Shown: positions 24,392 to 37,416, counted from the stretch's first letter. The stretch: DNA of 64,000 nt from Telopea speciosissima (GCF_018873765.1 NC_057918.1:13214862-13278861); one strand, 5' to 3'. A program made the numbers and translations. Notes: generated by a model not told the origin, from the letters alone.

Positions 24392-27300
24392 ATGAGCGCC
24401 TGCAAAAATCTCCTCTTCCGCATATCTTTTTCGTCTCCAGATTTTAGAATACGAAGTAACCTGCAGAAGTTCTGTTTGGTTACTATTCGGAACCTCCATT
24501 CGTTCTCTGGTAGTAATAATCCATTTGAGTTGTCGTTAGCAACTCTAATCTATCGGAATCGAGGTAAGTTCGATTAATATTTCTGGTACTCTTCTTATTC
24601 GTTGACTTTTCACTCAGATTTTTCCGTTCAATACATGCAGGAGGATTAGGGCGTGAACTGAACAGAGCTTCATCGAGATCTTACGGTTGTGTTCAAGCTG
24701 CAGTTTCGCGGGAAACTGCAGATGGTTTGAATGAATCCGCTTCAAGCAGTTCAATTCTGGAACCTTTGGATGATTGGGCTAAAGACAATGTGGAGGAGTT
24801 GCTTGCAAACAGAGAAGATGTTGTAAGCTTAATGAAGATGGAAAGAAGGTCTGGAATCGACGGTGGAGTGGATTCCCCTCGAAACCGCCGGTGGTTTCCG
24901 TATCTCGATATGTTCAAATCGGGAGATACATTTCTGACCAGTCTTGAGATTCTGGAAGCACTCGATGCGTATATACTGGATGTGCGAAAGGAGAGGATTT
25001 GGAATGTTGTGAAGAACAGAAGCTACTCCGTTTGTTTGGTTGTTGAAGGTCTGTCTGATTTTGGGAATGTATCAGCTGCATTCCGCTCGGCTGATGCGCT
25101 TGGGATTCAATCGGTCCATGTGGTCTCCTGTGACAGCTCAAAAAGGTGCAACGAGACGTGAGGTGAAAACCTTCGTTGTTTATTGTTGATTTTCATTTCC
25201 TCCATTTTTAAAAAAAATTTAAATCTGTAACCTGTTTTGTACCATCTACTTTTCTTAGATTAACTTTTCACACAACTAGAAGATCTTAATTCGTAAGTTC
25301 CACTTCTTAGGCTGCTTAGCATGGTATAGATTTTATTGTTCACTGCTTTCAGTGTGTTTCAATCATTTGCCCAACTTGAAAGTGGAATTGGTTGCACTAC
25401 ATTATGAGGAATGTTGAGGGCCAATTCTTGAAAGGATAAACTGAATCAACAATTGAGGAGATCCTGCAATGAGCTGGATGGACAGATTCATGTTCTCTTC
25501 TAAAGAGTCTGTTTTGGCGAGAGGCATCTTATCTGTGCTTTGGCCAATGCCCCTCTTTTTCTCCAATATGGTGGCAAGAATTGCAAATCCATACCCTTCC
25601 ATTTTGAAATTATATGTCTTGAAGAAAAAAATTCTGTGGAGTTAGAAGGGTCCTGGTATTATCTTTGTTTTAAAGGTATTTCCACCCAATTGTTCAGTTC
25701 CAAGTTGGGTTTTGAAATGTGTGATTCAGGAAATGAATTTGGGAGGTTTTTTTCTGCTGTCCATTGATGTGAAGGAAGAGCTAGGTCCTCTTTTGGACCA
25801 CTTAAGTGGGCAAGGGAGGAGATTTCATGGCAACATAAATGTAGGATCCACTTGCTCCAGGCTAAAGACAGAAACTCATGGCTTTCTCCCACAACATTTC
25901 CATAGCTACGTGATGGCCAACTTTTTTGAAAAACAGAGATCCATTGAGAAAGCCATCGACAGGTTCTGCTAGATGTTTTAAGGGAGGAGTTTGGTTTAGC
26001 CTTCGAGCAGTGGGAGAAGATTAGGTCAGATTTTGGATGGATGTGTGGATTGAGGAAGCCCACTTGACAGTCCTTTTCATTGTAATGTAGGGTCTTTTGA
26101 CAAGGAGGAACTAGTGGAGGACTATGCATAGATTTGCAGAGAGAGTATATTCAGATTCCGAGATTTTCTCTTGTTTGAGTTTTTGGTGATGGCCTTGCCA
26201 ATTGTATTACATGAGGGTTCAGTTGGCCAGTAGGGACAAGGTGTTGGACATCTATAGTATTAAGAAAATCTTCTCAGATTGTTTTTTCTTCCTACTTTTT
26301 GGTAGGGTAGTTGGAAGCATTTCCCTCTCCCTCTGGCTTTATATGGAAGCCAGAGTGCTGTCTATGGTCTTATTCATCCTATAGACAGCACACAAGGAAA
26401 GATTTTGACAGTAGATAATCTCATTATAGAGGCGTTTGTATATGCATTTTTTTTTCATTTGAAGGCAGAACTTGAAGTTGGTGCATTTTGGTTTTTCTCG
26501 GGTACACCTAGCAACGATAGGATATTCTTTCCCAATCCATGTTCTTAGCTGAAGGGGCCTGTATTTTGTGGTGGCTGATGCCTTTTGCTTTCTGTTGGAC
26601 CGTATGGAAGGAACAGAATGTCAGAACTTTAAAAGACAAACAATTGCTTACCCCTCCCCACCCCCCCCCCCCCCCAAAAAAAAGAAAAAGAAAAAAGATT
26701 TTTGGGTGGCAGATATTGAGTCTACCATTTTTCCAATATTTTCAAGTGCAGTGATAACCCTATTACTGTGTTACTGCACTTTTGTTGTTGGCCTATGAGG
26801 AGTGGACTTGTTTTGTTGTGTAGGAATCCTGGATCCCTTTTCCTGAAATTCCTCACTCTATCTATAGAGAAAGTTCTTTTCCTAAATTTGTACTGTATTA
26901 TCTTTCAAGGAGATGCTGAGCTTTCCACTTTTTTCATGATTTTGTTTTTTTTGTTTTTAGTTTCATTCTAGGTTCTAAATTCTTCCATCCTTGTTACAGG
27001 TACAGGGATAATCGCCATGTTAGTATGGGTGCTGAGAAGTGGTTGGACATTGAACTTTGGGACACCATCCAAGAATGCTTTAAGGTTTTAAAGTCACGTG
27101 GTTATCGAATTGCCACAACACACATGGGAACTGATGCGGTAATTGGTCAACTTTATCCTTGGTCACCTTTGGAGTTTCTTCTCCCCCCACCCTTGGTGTA
27201 TGTGAATGTGTCTGATGTTCTGAGGGGTGGATTGTGTACATGTATTATCAGATAGATATGTGCATGTAAAATTAATAGGTACGATGTGTTTCCATCAAAA

Positions 27301-30300
27301 CTGCCAAATAAAGGTTCTTCCTTACCAAATCATCAACCACGTTGTTCTGTATCTTGAAAATTGTGTGAATAACATCCTTTTTTATGTCATTATTAATTGT
27401 TTAGACCTTTGGAAACACCATGGAACTGGGAACTGTGCAGAACCTGTAGTTAGAATGTTGTCAAGTATTCACAGTAATTGTCGACTGTATATAAGTTGTC
27501 ATCTCCTATTGAGATCTTAATATCTAATGTGAGATGTACTACTGGTGCCTCTATACCAGTTTGCCAATGTCATCTTCTGAGTCCAACTGCTATACTATCT
27601 TATGCTTTAGAACTTAGTTCTTATGGAGTTATGGTAACTATTATAGTTGTCAAGGCGACGTCTAGGTGTACAGGTGTCTTGGTCGACTTGGTTGCCTTGG
27701 GTGCCTAGGTGGGCGCCTTGAATTTGGACCCTCTCCAACGCCTTGGGTCGCCTAGATGCCTTGACAACTATAGCTTATGATTTGTTTTTGTTTGTTGCAC
27801 TGACTGTGAAATGGTCCATTGCTTCTGATGATTGATAACTGATTCAATCTTCTTTCTTAAATTTCTAGGTTTCTATTTGCAACATGGATTGGTCATGCCC
27901 AACTGCAATAGTTGTCGGAAATGAAAGTAGGTGAGCATTCTCATGCATGCCCATGTATCCTCTTGTCCACAAACTCTGTTTCAAATATGTTCCTCGGATG
28001 AAAATTTTGCTTCAGTTACTATTTCCGTTAAGTGATTTGAGAAATATTACAAGGTGACTCTGTAAGGTCAGCTATATTTTATGAAGTGGAGCACTAGGCA
28101 AAAAATGAATCAATAGTATAACTGAATCCTGTTTAATTACCAATAGTATAACTTGTGCTCAGAAGAACTAACACACACAGGCCTCACTAGAACCAGTGGT
28201 TGATGTTCAATAAGGATCTCAGAATCAACTGTTTGATGTCGAGTTCCGAAACTCATCTTAATAACTGAAAAAAATAAAAGGGAAGTAAAGAAGAAAGGAA
28301 ATGTTAAGCTTCTCACTTAACTGCAGAGAAGGAATCCCACCAACTCCAGCCTTGGCATCACGCCAAGGTTTCCCTACTGCATCCCGCAGTAGAGCAGTTT
28401 TAAATCCCACAAAACCATGCTCCGTCTCTCACAGAACTCACAAGCCCAAGGCTGAATCCTCTCCCCCCCCCTCTCAAATCAATGGTAGTGGATGTGAGCC
28501 CCTACTCCTTATTTATAACTTCGTGGAAACAAACAAAATAGGATAACCCTATGTATGGTAGTGAATCCTATACAACTTAAGTCTTCTTCAAAATAGAAAG
28601 CTATTCTAGAACATTACAAAATAAAAACTAACTACTTAGTTTTATGCCTCTATAGTCTATAGTTATTGCAGCTCTGGATAACTGCATAGTATGATTCATT
28701 AGTTTTATGCCTCTATAGTCTATAGTTATTGCAGATCTGAATATCACATTTATTTTGTAAATCAGGACCGCTATACTTCTGCATTCATCTAGCATTTTCG
28801 TTCATTATCTTATTAAACAACGTGGTTAGCCAAGATAAACCACAGAATCCTAAGCTCTTCCATACTTCTATCGGGACCCCATCTAGGCTTGGAGCATTGC
28901 CTGCTTTCATCTTTCTTAAAGTCTCTTTAACTTTAGATACCCTAATTTTGTGGATATATTTATGACCATTGGTGTCTAGATAAGTAATGCAGTCTTTCGG
29001 AGCACTATTACTCGGAATGGCTTCATTTAGTAGAGTATGGAAATACTCTTTCCATCTCTCCTTAATGTCCTCATCCCTTACTAGTACTCTTATCATCTTC
29101 ACTTTTAATACATCTAACATGGTCGAAATCTCTGCTCTTCCTTTCTCTCATTCTAGCTGTCTAATTGATAGCTTTTTCCCCTTCCTGTGTGTTCAGATTG
29201 TTATAAAGAACTTCACATTTCTTCGCCCTTGCTCTCCCCACATTCTTAACCTCGTTTTTGGCAAATTTATACCTTGTTAAGTCCTCTATCTCCTTAGTCC
29301 TTTGCCATGTCTTAAAACTAGCTTTCTTAGTCTTAGATCCTATAACTCCTTGGTCATTTCTTAATGTCTGTTAAAGAAATGAAAAATGGTTAAAATAATC
29401 AATCTAGTCCTGAAAGACCTGAACTTCAATGTATCAATAAGGGTACCCAATGCAAGTCTCATTATTGCAGGCTCCTGAGAGGGGGGGGTGGATAGGAAAC
29501 AGTCCTAAGCTTTGGCATTTTTTGCACAAAGTTGTGTCTCTTGAGACTGGAACTTGCATCTTCACGCTGGCAGTCCTGCTTTTTGCCATTGCACTACGCA
29601 ATGACCCTTAAAACCTTAATGAATCAGTTAAGTGTAAAAATTTGTCTACATAACCATCAAATTTCTCCCTATCCCTTTTGGATAGCACCTCTGTAGTGAT
29701 ATTTACCAATCTAGGAATCCAATGGAATGTGTTCATCGAGAATACTTGATTGTGGATCTTATTGATCAAATGAGATGTTGCCACAGGCTTCACCTATGTG
29801 AAAACTTACTTGTCATAATTTCCAAATCTGGAGCATTTTATTTTCCTTTTTCCCATTTTAATTCAATAATTCTTACAAGGTTGAGCTAGTTGTGCCCCTT
29901 GATTTGTTGGTTTGCATTTTGGTGAGCGACTGTGATCTATCATTTAATGGTTATTTCTATTTGAATATTGACTAATAAAATTCAGGATGTTGTTTTTAGT
30001 TTTGTATGCTTAACTCATGTTGACAGATCACTGATTGCAGGGGCATAAGTGATGAAGCTCTGCAATTGTCTGATTTGCACTGTAATATTCCTATGAAAGG
30101 CATGGTGGACTCTTTTAATGTTTCAGTTGCAGCAGGCATTCTCATGCACCATGCTGTTTGTGATAGAACTTCTCGCCTGGTAATGTCCGAATCATTTCAC
30201 CTTGGTTGGTAGAACATATAGCTAAATAGTACATTAGAATGAGATTTATGACTCAATAATGGTTCTCTGGTGCCTTAAACATTTTTTATTATGCTGGAGG

Positions 30301-32823
30301 ATCTTTTGACATGCCTGTTGAACTAATATAGTATAAAAATGTTAATAATGCCAAAAGAAAAAATACTATTCAGATAATAAAGTTCAGATGTCTTGTCCAA
30401 AGTTATGGGCCCCATAACCAGCAAAGAATATGTAGAGACAATAAAAGTACCTTTTATCAGAAAATCGAACGAGCAGTTATAATATTGATGAGGCTAGAAA
30501 CCCTATCTGATGCAGAGCAGAAGGTTTTCTTAAGGAGGCACAACAGTAACTCAATAGGCTATTTAAACAGCCCATGCTGGGCTTTAAGTCACTTGTTTCT
30601 TGGGCTTTTAAGTCACTTGTTCTAACTTCTAAGTCTGTTTTTGGACCCATTATGGGCTAAAATATGTTAGTGACCTTAAGCCCATTACAGGCCCACTTTA
30701 AGTTTTAACAAGCCCAAGAGGACTCATGTTAGTGGCTTAAAGGCCAAGTCATAGAAATTCTCTTGTATTGTCTTCCTTTTTATTGCTTTCTATTTCTTGT
30801 AATAGTTTTTGGATTGTTGTAAGTAAAAGAGAAGTGCCAGAGTTAGCCCACGATTCTGACAAAGCAAAAACAGTGTCTTCTCAAGAAGCTTTTACTCCTA
30901 TGGTGAATTAGTTGCAGTCAAGGGTGGTGAAGCCTAACCTGGTCCTGGTGGTGAAGCCAGATCTTCTCTCTCTTCTCATAGCTGTCAAGGTGACTAGGCG
31001 TCATCAAGAAGGCGACACCAGAAATCAAGGCGAGAGAGACAGGCGCCTGGTCGCCTAGGCGACGCCTTGATGACTATGTCTCTTCTTTTACCTTCTTTTC
31101 TTCTTTTTCTCTTCCATTCCACATTCTGTTAACCAACTTCCACCAATGTAATATCAACTGTTTCTAATGATTTTCCCTGGTTTATTATCCTTTTATTCTG
31201 TTCTGTCCTACACTCCTACTCTCTTACTGCAGATTTGTTCACTGGTTATCACTCTCGGTTCTGCTTGACAGGGTTTTTTCCTCTGATAATAACTTTCCTG
31301 TTAGCAGGCCATGTACTGATGTGTGTGCCTGATCTTATGCTCCATTGATTCCTTGTGTTCTGGCCCTCACATGTTCATTGATTTCATCTGAAGAACAAGG
31401 TATCGACTACTGTTAATTTACTTACTAATTCTGTCTGCAAGAAGTAAGTTTCTAATTTGAGTAATCCAGCCCTTGGATGGACACCATCTTCTATTGTGTC
31501 GTTCCTCAATGTTAGTACTCCCAGTGTTTAAAATTGATGTCCATCAGACTAGCCAATTGGGAGTTAAACTCAGTTTTCATTTAGTTTTTATTTCCTGTGA
31601 AGGCTAACTTCCTATCACATGCCCATTTGATTCTGTTTTATTTAATTTTGCGTATTCTGCTGGATTGTGTTCGATTGAGCTCATTGTGATTCTGCCCTTA
31701 TGGGGTTGTGTTCTAATGACTCTCATCTTTCCTACCCTAGAACATATATCACTATCAACTGTTTTCACTCTAAATGAAATGACAATGAAATCGAGTACCA
31801 TGATTTTAACAGGCCAAAGCCCCAAACCATGACTTAGTCTGATGGTTATGGTCCTCTATATAATCAGATCCACCATTAGGTTTTAGGGCCACGAAACAGA
31901 TCCAAATCTACAAACAGTTATTTGCAGTCAATGATTTACTTCAATTTAGTCAGGAATCAGGTTAATTGATAAGAAGTGGTTTAAGAAATGATTGTTTTTA
32001 CTATACAAGGAAGAATAGACCATAGTTTCTTAATTGACACTCATGTAACTGAAGGTTAGATACACCACTGTGGAGAAAAGCAGGGGAAAAATTCGTAGAA
32101 ACTCGGAAAACTGTGAGAACTCCATTAGCATTTTGTTTATGTACATGGACTTTTTCATATGCCAACATTGGGATGGATAAAACAAAGAGCCTACCTGATT
32201 TATCCCATTTATTCTTTTCTTTTTTTTTTGGGGTGGGGGGTGGGGGGTGGGGGGTGTCATCAAAAGTAACCTAATCTACTAGTAACTTGGTATGGAGGAG
32301 GGGAACACATAAATGCAAGGCGAAGGCAGGATTCGATCTTGAGTCCTGGCAGCAACAGACCAAAGACAACTGGCACCTTGAGCCTATTTATTTCATGTTG
32401 TATGCTTTTCTAATGATCGAAAAAATGATAAAAGGGAAAAATATATATATATATATGGCATGCTCTCTAAGCAGTGAAGTTTTATTTTGGAGAGTGGTGT
32501 TCATTCAATTGATTTTTGTTGAACAACTTGCTTTCTTTAGTGTCCCAAGTACTAATTAACAATTTTACCCAAAAAAAATAAAAAATACTAATTAACAATT
32601 ACAGTAGTATTCAATTATTTCGACAGTCATATGCCTGTTTTCTAGTCTCCTAATATTGACCATAGAGTTCGTATCACACTCGCAGGGCTGTCACAGTGAC
32701 TTGACACCGGAAGAAAGTCAGATCCTACAGGCAGAGTTTTCCTTGCGTCATGGTAAGAGTTCAATTAGCATTGCGCATGAATATGCCAAGCGCAAGGCAG
32801 GGCGGGCAACACCTAAGCTTTAA
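24392..32823 (+). CDS. TrmH/SpoU-family tRNA/rRNA 2'-O-methyltransferase, organelle-targeted
   Basis: Six exons: 24392-24563, 24641-25145, 27000-27138, 27869-27930, 30041-30179, 32686-32823. GT-AG introns and joining phases give 384 residues. The enzyme transfers a methyl group from AdoMet to a ribose 2'-OH. The three SpoU motifs are present: motif 1 DFGNVSAAFRSADALG (Asn200, Arg206), motif 2 AIVVGNESRGIS (285-296) and motif 3 IPMKGMVDSFNVSVAAGILMH (309 onward, Ser317, Asn319), which form the trefoil-knot AdoMet site. The first 30 residues are basic and Ser-rich without acids until Asp17, suggesting mitochondrial or plastid import. The C-terminal tail (SLRHGKSSISIAHEYAKRKAG) is basic and may bind RNA. 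Introns 2 to 5 hold LINE, SINE and MITE insertions. The exact RNA target cannot be told from the sequence. Confidence 0.9.
26440..26700 (+). mobile_element. LINE 3'-region remnant (candidate)
   Basis: The frame ACILWWLMPFAFCWTVWKEQN resembles the region between zinc-binding RVT and RNase H domains of plant LINEs (typical W-x-IWKERN). It is followed by a C-rich tract. Upstream intron sequence from 25400 may be more of the same element but is too decayed to assign. Confidence 0.45.
27641..27771. mobile_element. Small inverted-repeat element, copy B
   Basis: Begins tatagttgtcaaggcgacgt and ends gccttgacaactata, a near-perfect terminal inverted repeat of about 14 bp. Lies in intron 3 of the TrmH gene. 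Confidence 0.8.
28637..28733. repeat. Direct duplication of about 37 bp, spaced 60 bp
   Basis: The block gttttatgcctctatagtc followed by tatagttattgcag occurs twice, starting near 28637 and 28698. In intron 4 of the TrmH gene. Confidence 0.85.
28785..29370 (-). mobile_element. LINE (non-LTR retrotransposon) ORF2 fragment
   Basis: The minus frame from 29370 reads TKKASFKTWQRTKEIEDL and NEVKNVGRARAKKCEVLYNN, stops once, then continues with VLVRDEDIKERWKEYFHTLLNE, VKETLRKMKAGNAPSLDGVP and WLTTLFNKIMNE. This is the linker and N-terminal part of a plant LINE reverse transcriptase; catalytic FADD parts are missing. Antisense insertion in intron 4 of the TrmH gene. Confidence 0.85.
29435..29612 (-). 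mobile_element. tRNA-derived SINE
   Basis: On the minus strand it starts gggtcattgcgtagtgcaat (A-box region) and has aagttccagtctcaag as B box, then aaaaaatgccaaagcttagg, cctatccacccc and a gcaataatgagacttgcatt block before gggtaccc. The layout is like Au but the sequence is a different plant SINE subfamily. Intron 4 of the TrmH gene. Confidence 0.65.
30390..30975. repeat. LTR-like sequence (candidate)
   Basis: Pyrimidine-rich, with repeated ttaagtcacttgtt and gcccatta words and a leader-like end; no coding frame. Similar in style to 48190-48560, 49010-49600 and 50350-50700. Could be solo LTRs; no TSDs identified. Confidence 0.25.
30978..31077. mobile_element. Small inverted-repeat element, copy C
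   Basis: Begins catagctgtcaaggtgacta and ends gacgccttgatgactatg. Same family as copies A, B, D and E; in intron 5 of the TrmH gene. Confidence 0.75.
32440..32457. repeat. (AT)n microsatellite
   Basis: Short pure AT run in TrmH intron 5. Others are at 34929-34943 and 53531-53544. Confidence 0.9.
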
Positions 32824-34465
32824 AAAGGACCAAGTGTATAACTTAGAATCCTTTGTGGAATATACTTTGGAATGCCTTGCAGTTACTATTGTTGAATGAT
32901 TTTCTTTGCCAATCCATATTTATATTTTTTTTCTGGGCACAAGGCTGATCTTCTCTGCAGCCTCCTTAGCTTGCAATCTTCATTGCATTAAAAGAATATG
33001 TGGGGCTGCCATCCTGTTACAAACATTGAAGGGTAATATGAAATTTGAGTATAAAATTTAACATGTGGCCAACTAGATCATTTCTTAGATAATTCATACA
33101 TTTGAAATTGCCATATCACTTTTCCCCATGGCAAAAATTGGTGCTCTGGTCTATTGTAGCTCCAAATCAAACCCATTTTCTGGTCCACAGGACACTCATT
33201 CAGTCATACTATATTCTTTCGACTAGGAACTATGAAGCTGACTAATTGTTATATTGGTGCTGGATTCTAGTAAATTGAGTTTGCATTCCCTTTGATACCA
33301 GATGCATGTATAAGAAGATTAACTTGCAATCATGGCATGAACTTTTAACCTTTGAACTGGGAGTAGGTTTGCCATGTGAGGTCTAAAATTGATTGCAGGA
33401 CATGAATAGGAACTTTCACAGGGCAAATTCTGATCCGAGTCTGATATGCAGGTCATCTTTGGATTTGTTTTGGTCAATAATATCCGTCCACCATGGATAC
33501 TGAAATACAAGGGGGTATGCTCCAGTGTTCTGAACTAATGAAATCATTTCCATGTATTAAATAAAATTTCCAAGACGATGGGTTGCTCACTGCTGTCGTC
33601 CAGTTGTTGGGACTCCAAACAATTTTTTTTGCCACAAAATAAAAATATGAATGCAAACAATTAAAGCAAACCTGGAAGCACAGTACTACATTCTAAATCT
33701 GAATAATGTAGAAGAATTAATTGGCATGAGTTATACATCTATATCTCTGATAAAATACTGCATATCAGGCTCCAAAAAAATCAACACAAGTATTCGATCT
33801 GCTGTGCTAATTAATGTATACAGACACCATTGGAACAAGATGGCAGGATCGTTCAGAAGCAGTGATCAGATTTGGTGGATGAGCTACCATAATGACCAGC
33901 TAAAAGAACCTCAATGCAACGATGGGAACTGTGATTCCTGCACCAATACAAGTAAGTAGATGGCAACGTTAATCCTGATGTATAATAAATAATATAAGAA
34001 AACGGATGGGAGTAAGTGGCCGGAGAACACAGCGCAATGTGAATGTTAAACAGAAGTGTCCCAAAGGGGTGACCTGAGAACACAAGTGCACTGCATGAAC
34101 TACTCATTCTCCAGGATTTGCACAACTACTTGTATTCTCAGGCGGCACTCCTTTGGGGATTTACTCTGTTAATTGCGACGAGAGACTGATGATGAGAGGA
34201 TAGGAGCGTTCTTGAGTAGAGCTTTTTGTTCTCCCCTTATAAATAATGTCAAGTCCCTCGTTGTTCTTGTTGTCACAATGTGGACATTCTGCTGTCACTA
34301 TTACCACGCACTAGAGATCGCAGACCTACCTAGGATGTTGTCATCATAAGAAACTGAAGACGAAGGATGTTGTCATCTTATTATAGTCCGTTGGCACTGC
34401 AGGCACGTGACACTAGTCAAGGCATAATGGTCTATTTTTTTTTAAAGGGAAGAGAAAAAAGGACA
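32824..34465. other. Intergenic, 3' flank of TrmH gene
   Basis: No gene recognised. Two overlapping opposite frames (33651-33959 plus, 33853-34125 minus) have no family resemblance and no start context, and are probably chance. The first few hundred bases are the likely 3' UTR. Confidence 0.5.
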
Positions 34466-35886
34466 AAAAATTAAGGGAAGTTTTCATCGACACCCCCTCT
34501 GCCGGACCGTGGAATTAATGCCACCCCACCATTAAGCCCTAATATATCAATCAATTTGGGTCCAAAAATTAATGGAAGAAGTCTTTTAACTGTTAATTAG
34601 TGATGTTAACTGACAGGTGAGATTTTTTTAAAAGACTATTTTGCCCTAGTTATGACATGAAATGTGAATGTTTTTGTAATTTCACCTCCCTCCCTCCCCC
34701 TTTCTTTTCTCCGTCTCCGACTACCATGCATTCCTCTCCCCTCCCTCGCCGGCTCGGTGCCCACCAACAGCAACCAAAGCCTCCTTCTACACTCGGATGG
34801 GCCGTACTGCAGCTTCCAGAGAGAAGCAAAGAAAAAGGCCAAACAACCTGCAAATCTGGTTGCCGCAGTTCCAGATTTGATAATGGCCTCTAAAATCAGA
34901 GTTTCTTCAAGAAACGAAAAGGGAAAATATATATATATATATACAGAGAATGAAAAAATTGATTAAACACCAGAGAAGAGAGAAGTAGGAAGAGAAGCTG
35001 GCCATGATCTTCTTCCCTCTAACGAGATCACTGGTTTACTCCTACGATTAGGGTTAGAATGGAAGAAAAAGAAAAAAGAATGGAAATTGGTTTCTTCAAT
35101 ATACCGCCTCTCTAGGCTCTACTGTTGCTGAGGGTTTTGATTTTGCAAGGAATCAATGGATAAATATTGGATAAATCCCCTCACAGTGATATGGGAAATC
35201 CAATCCATAATTGAGGACATCCAGAATTTGTCTCACAGTGATACGGGCTTCTCAGTTAAATAAACCCATTAATTCCCTCAACACCTCTTCGGTCTTCTTC
35301 CAGATTTGTAGGTTGAATGGAGCTCTTGATTGGAAAACCTCCAAATTGAAACCTAAGCACTTTCCGCCGCTGGGTCTACGCCAAGGTTGAAAGACAATGT
35401 TGGTGCATCCTGAGCAGTATATGAGCAGCAGCTTCCCGAGGGCCTTTCAGTTCCCATTCACGTTGACTCCCACTAGATTGCAGATCAAGCATCATCTTGC
35501 GGGCTCATGTCCGGCAGAACTACTCTTTCCACAGAACCCGCTTTGCAATGTCATCAAACCATTTGCAGGTGCAAGAGAGAATGGCTATCAACCTAGGGTT
35601 CCAATTGAGATGTCGAAAAACTAGGAAAATCACATCTTCAATTAGTGCAAGCATAGTCCCCCTCTCTGCTCCCACCTTTAGTGCAAAGGGTAATTTTGTA
35701 AAATGAATTCTTATGGTTGGGTTTTTTTTTTTATGCTTTAGTATAGAGGGTATTTTAATCACACTTTATAAAGTTAGTTAACCCCGTTAGTTTTCGGGCC
35801 CAAATTGATAAATTGGTACTTAATGAGGTATCATTAATTCCACGGTCCAATAGAGAGGATGTGGATGAAAATTTCCCAAAAATTAA
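34466..35886. mobile_element. Pack-MULE with 9-bp TSD (AAAAATTAA) carrying an F-box fragment
   Basis: Element 34475-35877 (1403 bp) between perfect direct repeats AAAAATTAA (34466-34474 and 35878-35886). TIRs of about 110 bp: the left starts GGGAAGTTTTCATCGACACC, the right, inverted, starts GGGAAATTTTCATCCACATC; both continue with ggaccgtggaattaatg. No transposase. Inside are a CT-rich leader-like module (34681-34726), an (AT)n run, an unidentified central part, and an EID1-like F-box gene piece on the minus strand. A non-autonomous Mutator-like element with a captured host gene fragment is a Pack-MULE. Confidence 0.9.
35395..35665 (-). pseudogene. Captured EID1-like F-box protein fragment
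   Basis: The minus frame reads LIEDVIFLVFRHLNWNPRL then SCTCKWFDDIAKRVLWKE, a clear F-box domain of the EID1-like (EDL3) type, then a stop, FCRT, another stop, and MMLDLQSSGS. A frameshift then gives VNGNWKALGKLLLIYCSGC. The order and wording match the start of plant EID1-like F-box 3 proteins, which are SCF ubiquitin-ligase adaptors in ABA and light signalling. Only about 80 of the usual 250 or more residues are present, with two stops and a frameshift, so no function is expected. It lies wholly inside the Pack-MULE. Confidence 0.8.
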
Positions 35887-36363
35887 AGACAATTGTTAAC
35901 GTAGTTGGTGGTACCCTTGCCGGTAGGTAGGAGGGGGTCTCAGGAAGTCTAGGGATCAAATTTTTCCTCTCTATGAGGAAGAAAGAGGGTTTGATGTCTT
36001 CTATTCTAAGGCTTGGGTTGTACGCCGTGCTTGTATGGCTATGCTGATCTAAGAGGCCCATGGAGAGGTTTGGGGCCGATAACTCCTAAGAAAAATTTTT
36101 ACTCGACACTACTAAAAGAAATAGATAGATCCTCAGAATTTTTACTCTCTTATTATATTTCCAGAATGCATAACCAAAAAGAAGAGCAAAGCAAAGCAAA
36201 GAGAATGATATATACCAAATCATCTGATATTCCATATATAATTCAATTGGCAAAGGATTAAAAGAATAATAAATGAATTAATGAATCAAAGAATGTTCGT
36301 ATCCATCATATCTTCTACATCTATAACAACAACTATATACATCGCTGATATCCTTCCTTAATC
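35887..36363. other. Intergenic, 3' flank of the EXORDIUM-like gene
   Basis: No gene. The last 100 bases probably contain its 3' UTR (minus strand). Confidence 0.5.
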
Positions 36364-37311
36364 TTAGATCAATGTAGAGCACAAAGATGTGGAAGGATCA
36401 AACAGAGCAGGAAGAAGGTACTTTCTCCCATTTGCACCATTGGCATTGTAGCTAGCACCAGTAGTTGAATCCACCAGCAGATCCCCTGCATAGCCAGGGT
36501 AAGCTCCCTTTCCATAAATACCAGGGCAAGCAGAAGCTGCCTCCAATGGTGCCATTGCCGGGCCTTGATAAAAACCATTCCCAAATGGATTGGTAGCAGT
36601 TGCAGCCAAGAGACTAGCCAGATTGATAACCATTCCATCCATGCCCACATCGTTGTTTGGGGCAATCAATGGTGGGTTCTGAGGTCCATAGATGGGCTGG
36701 TAGAAAGGCCAAGCACATTGGCCCGGGCACTGAGTCTCTGAATTGCCAACCCAGATGTAAGCAAACTTTGATTTCTTGCCATGGGAACCATGGCTTCCAC
36801 ATGTGTCCCTGCAGAAGCCCTCGACATTGACATCGGCGGCGGTCAGAACTACATTAATGGCATTTCTATGATCACCTCTTGCTGCAAGTTGCTCAATTTG
36901 GGTGCGGGTAAGCGATTTGCCCATTGAGTAGTTCTCGTCGAGGATCTGATTACCAATCTCGAGAGAAAGGGTAGAGGTGGGCTTCTTGTATTTGGAGCTG
37001 AGATGGTAGTACTTGTCTGTGGTTCTCCACCAGGATAAAACAGAGGGTTGGGATTGGGACTTCAATGAATCTAACCCAGAAAGCGAAGAGACGAAATCGG
37101 AGATAATAGCTTGTTGAGTAGGCTTGAAATTGCCATACCAGATGAGATTAACAGAGATTTTGCCAGAGAGAAGAGGGACATTGTGGTATTGAAAGAGCAT
37201 AGTTTGCTGCTCTTCAACCAAGTCAGTGAGTCTTCTCCCAGCATTGGAGAGACAGAAGATGGAAACCAACAGGAGGGCTTGGAAGAGCAATTTAGAAACC
37301 GAAGAGGCCAT
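36364..37311 (-). CDS. EXORDIUM-like (Phi-1 family) secreted protein
   Basis: Single exon, 315 residues, complete, as usual for this plant family (PF04674). An N-terminal signal peptide ([18 protein letters not shown], cleavage near residue 24) predicts export to the apoplast. Family blocks seen in order: [114 protein letters not shown] and [27 protein letters not shown] proteins are extracellular and promote brassinosteroid-dependent cell expansion, and some members respond to low carbon; no enzyme activity is established. The first ATG of the frame (37311) directly starts the signal peptide. Nothing is broken or missing. Confidence 0.93.
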   Translation of the reverse strand: MASSVSKLLFQALLLVSIFCLSNAGRRLTDLVEEQQTMLFQYHNVPLLSGKISVNLIWYGNFKPTQQAIISDFVSSLSGLDSLKSQSQPSVLSWWRTTDKYYHLSSKYKKPTSTLSLEIGNQILDENYSMGKSLTRTQIEQLAARGDHRNAINVVLTAADVNVEGFCRDTCGSHGSHGKKSKFAYIWVGNSETQCPGQCAWPFYQPIYGPQNPPLIAPNNDVGMDGMVINLASLLAATATNPFGNGFYQGPAMAPLEAASACPGIYGKGAYPGYAGDLLVDSTTGASYNANGANGRKYLLPALFDPSTSLCSTLI

Positions 37312-37404
37312 TTCTCAAACAACTTGAGAGCTCAAGTAAGGTGGAAAGAAAGGATGAGAAGGTTTTTGAGTTCTTGTTTGCAGAGGTAGATGAGGTCATA
37401 TGGG

Positions 37405-37416
37405 AATTATATAGTT
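37405..37416 (-). promoter_or_regulatory. TATA box of the EXORDIUM-like gene
   Basis: On the minus strand AACTATATAATTCC lies about 95 bases upstream of the ATG, a standard position giving a 5' UTR of roughly 60-65 bases. Confidence 0.55.

Noticed and set aside
33651-34125. Overlapping opposite frames downstream of the TrmH gene
   Set aside because: No recognisable domain, no start or splice context, AT-rich composition; likely chance.
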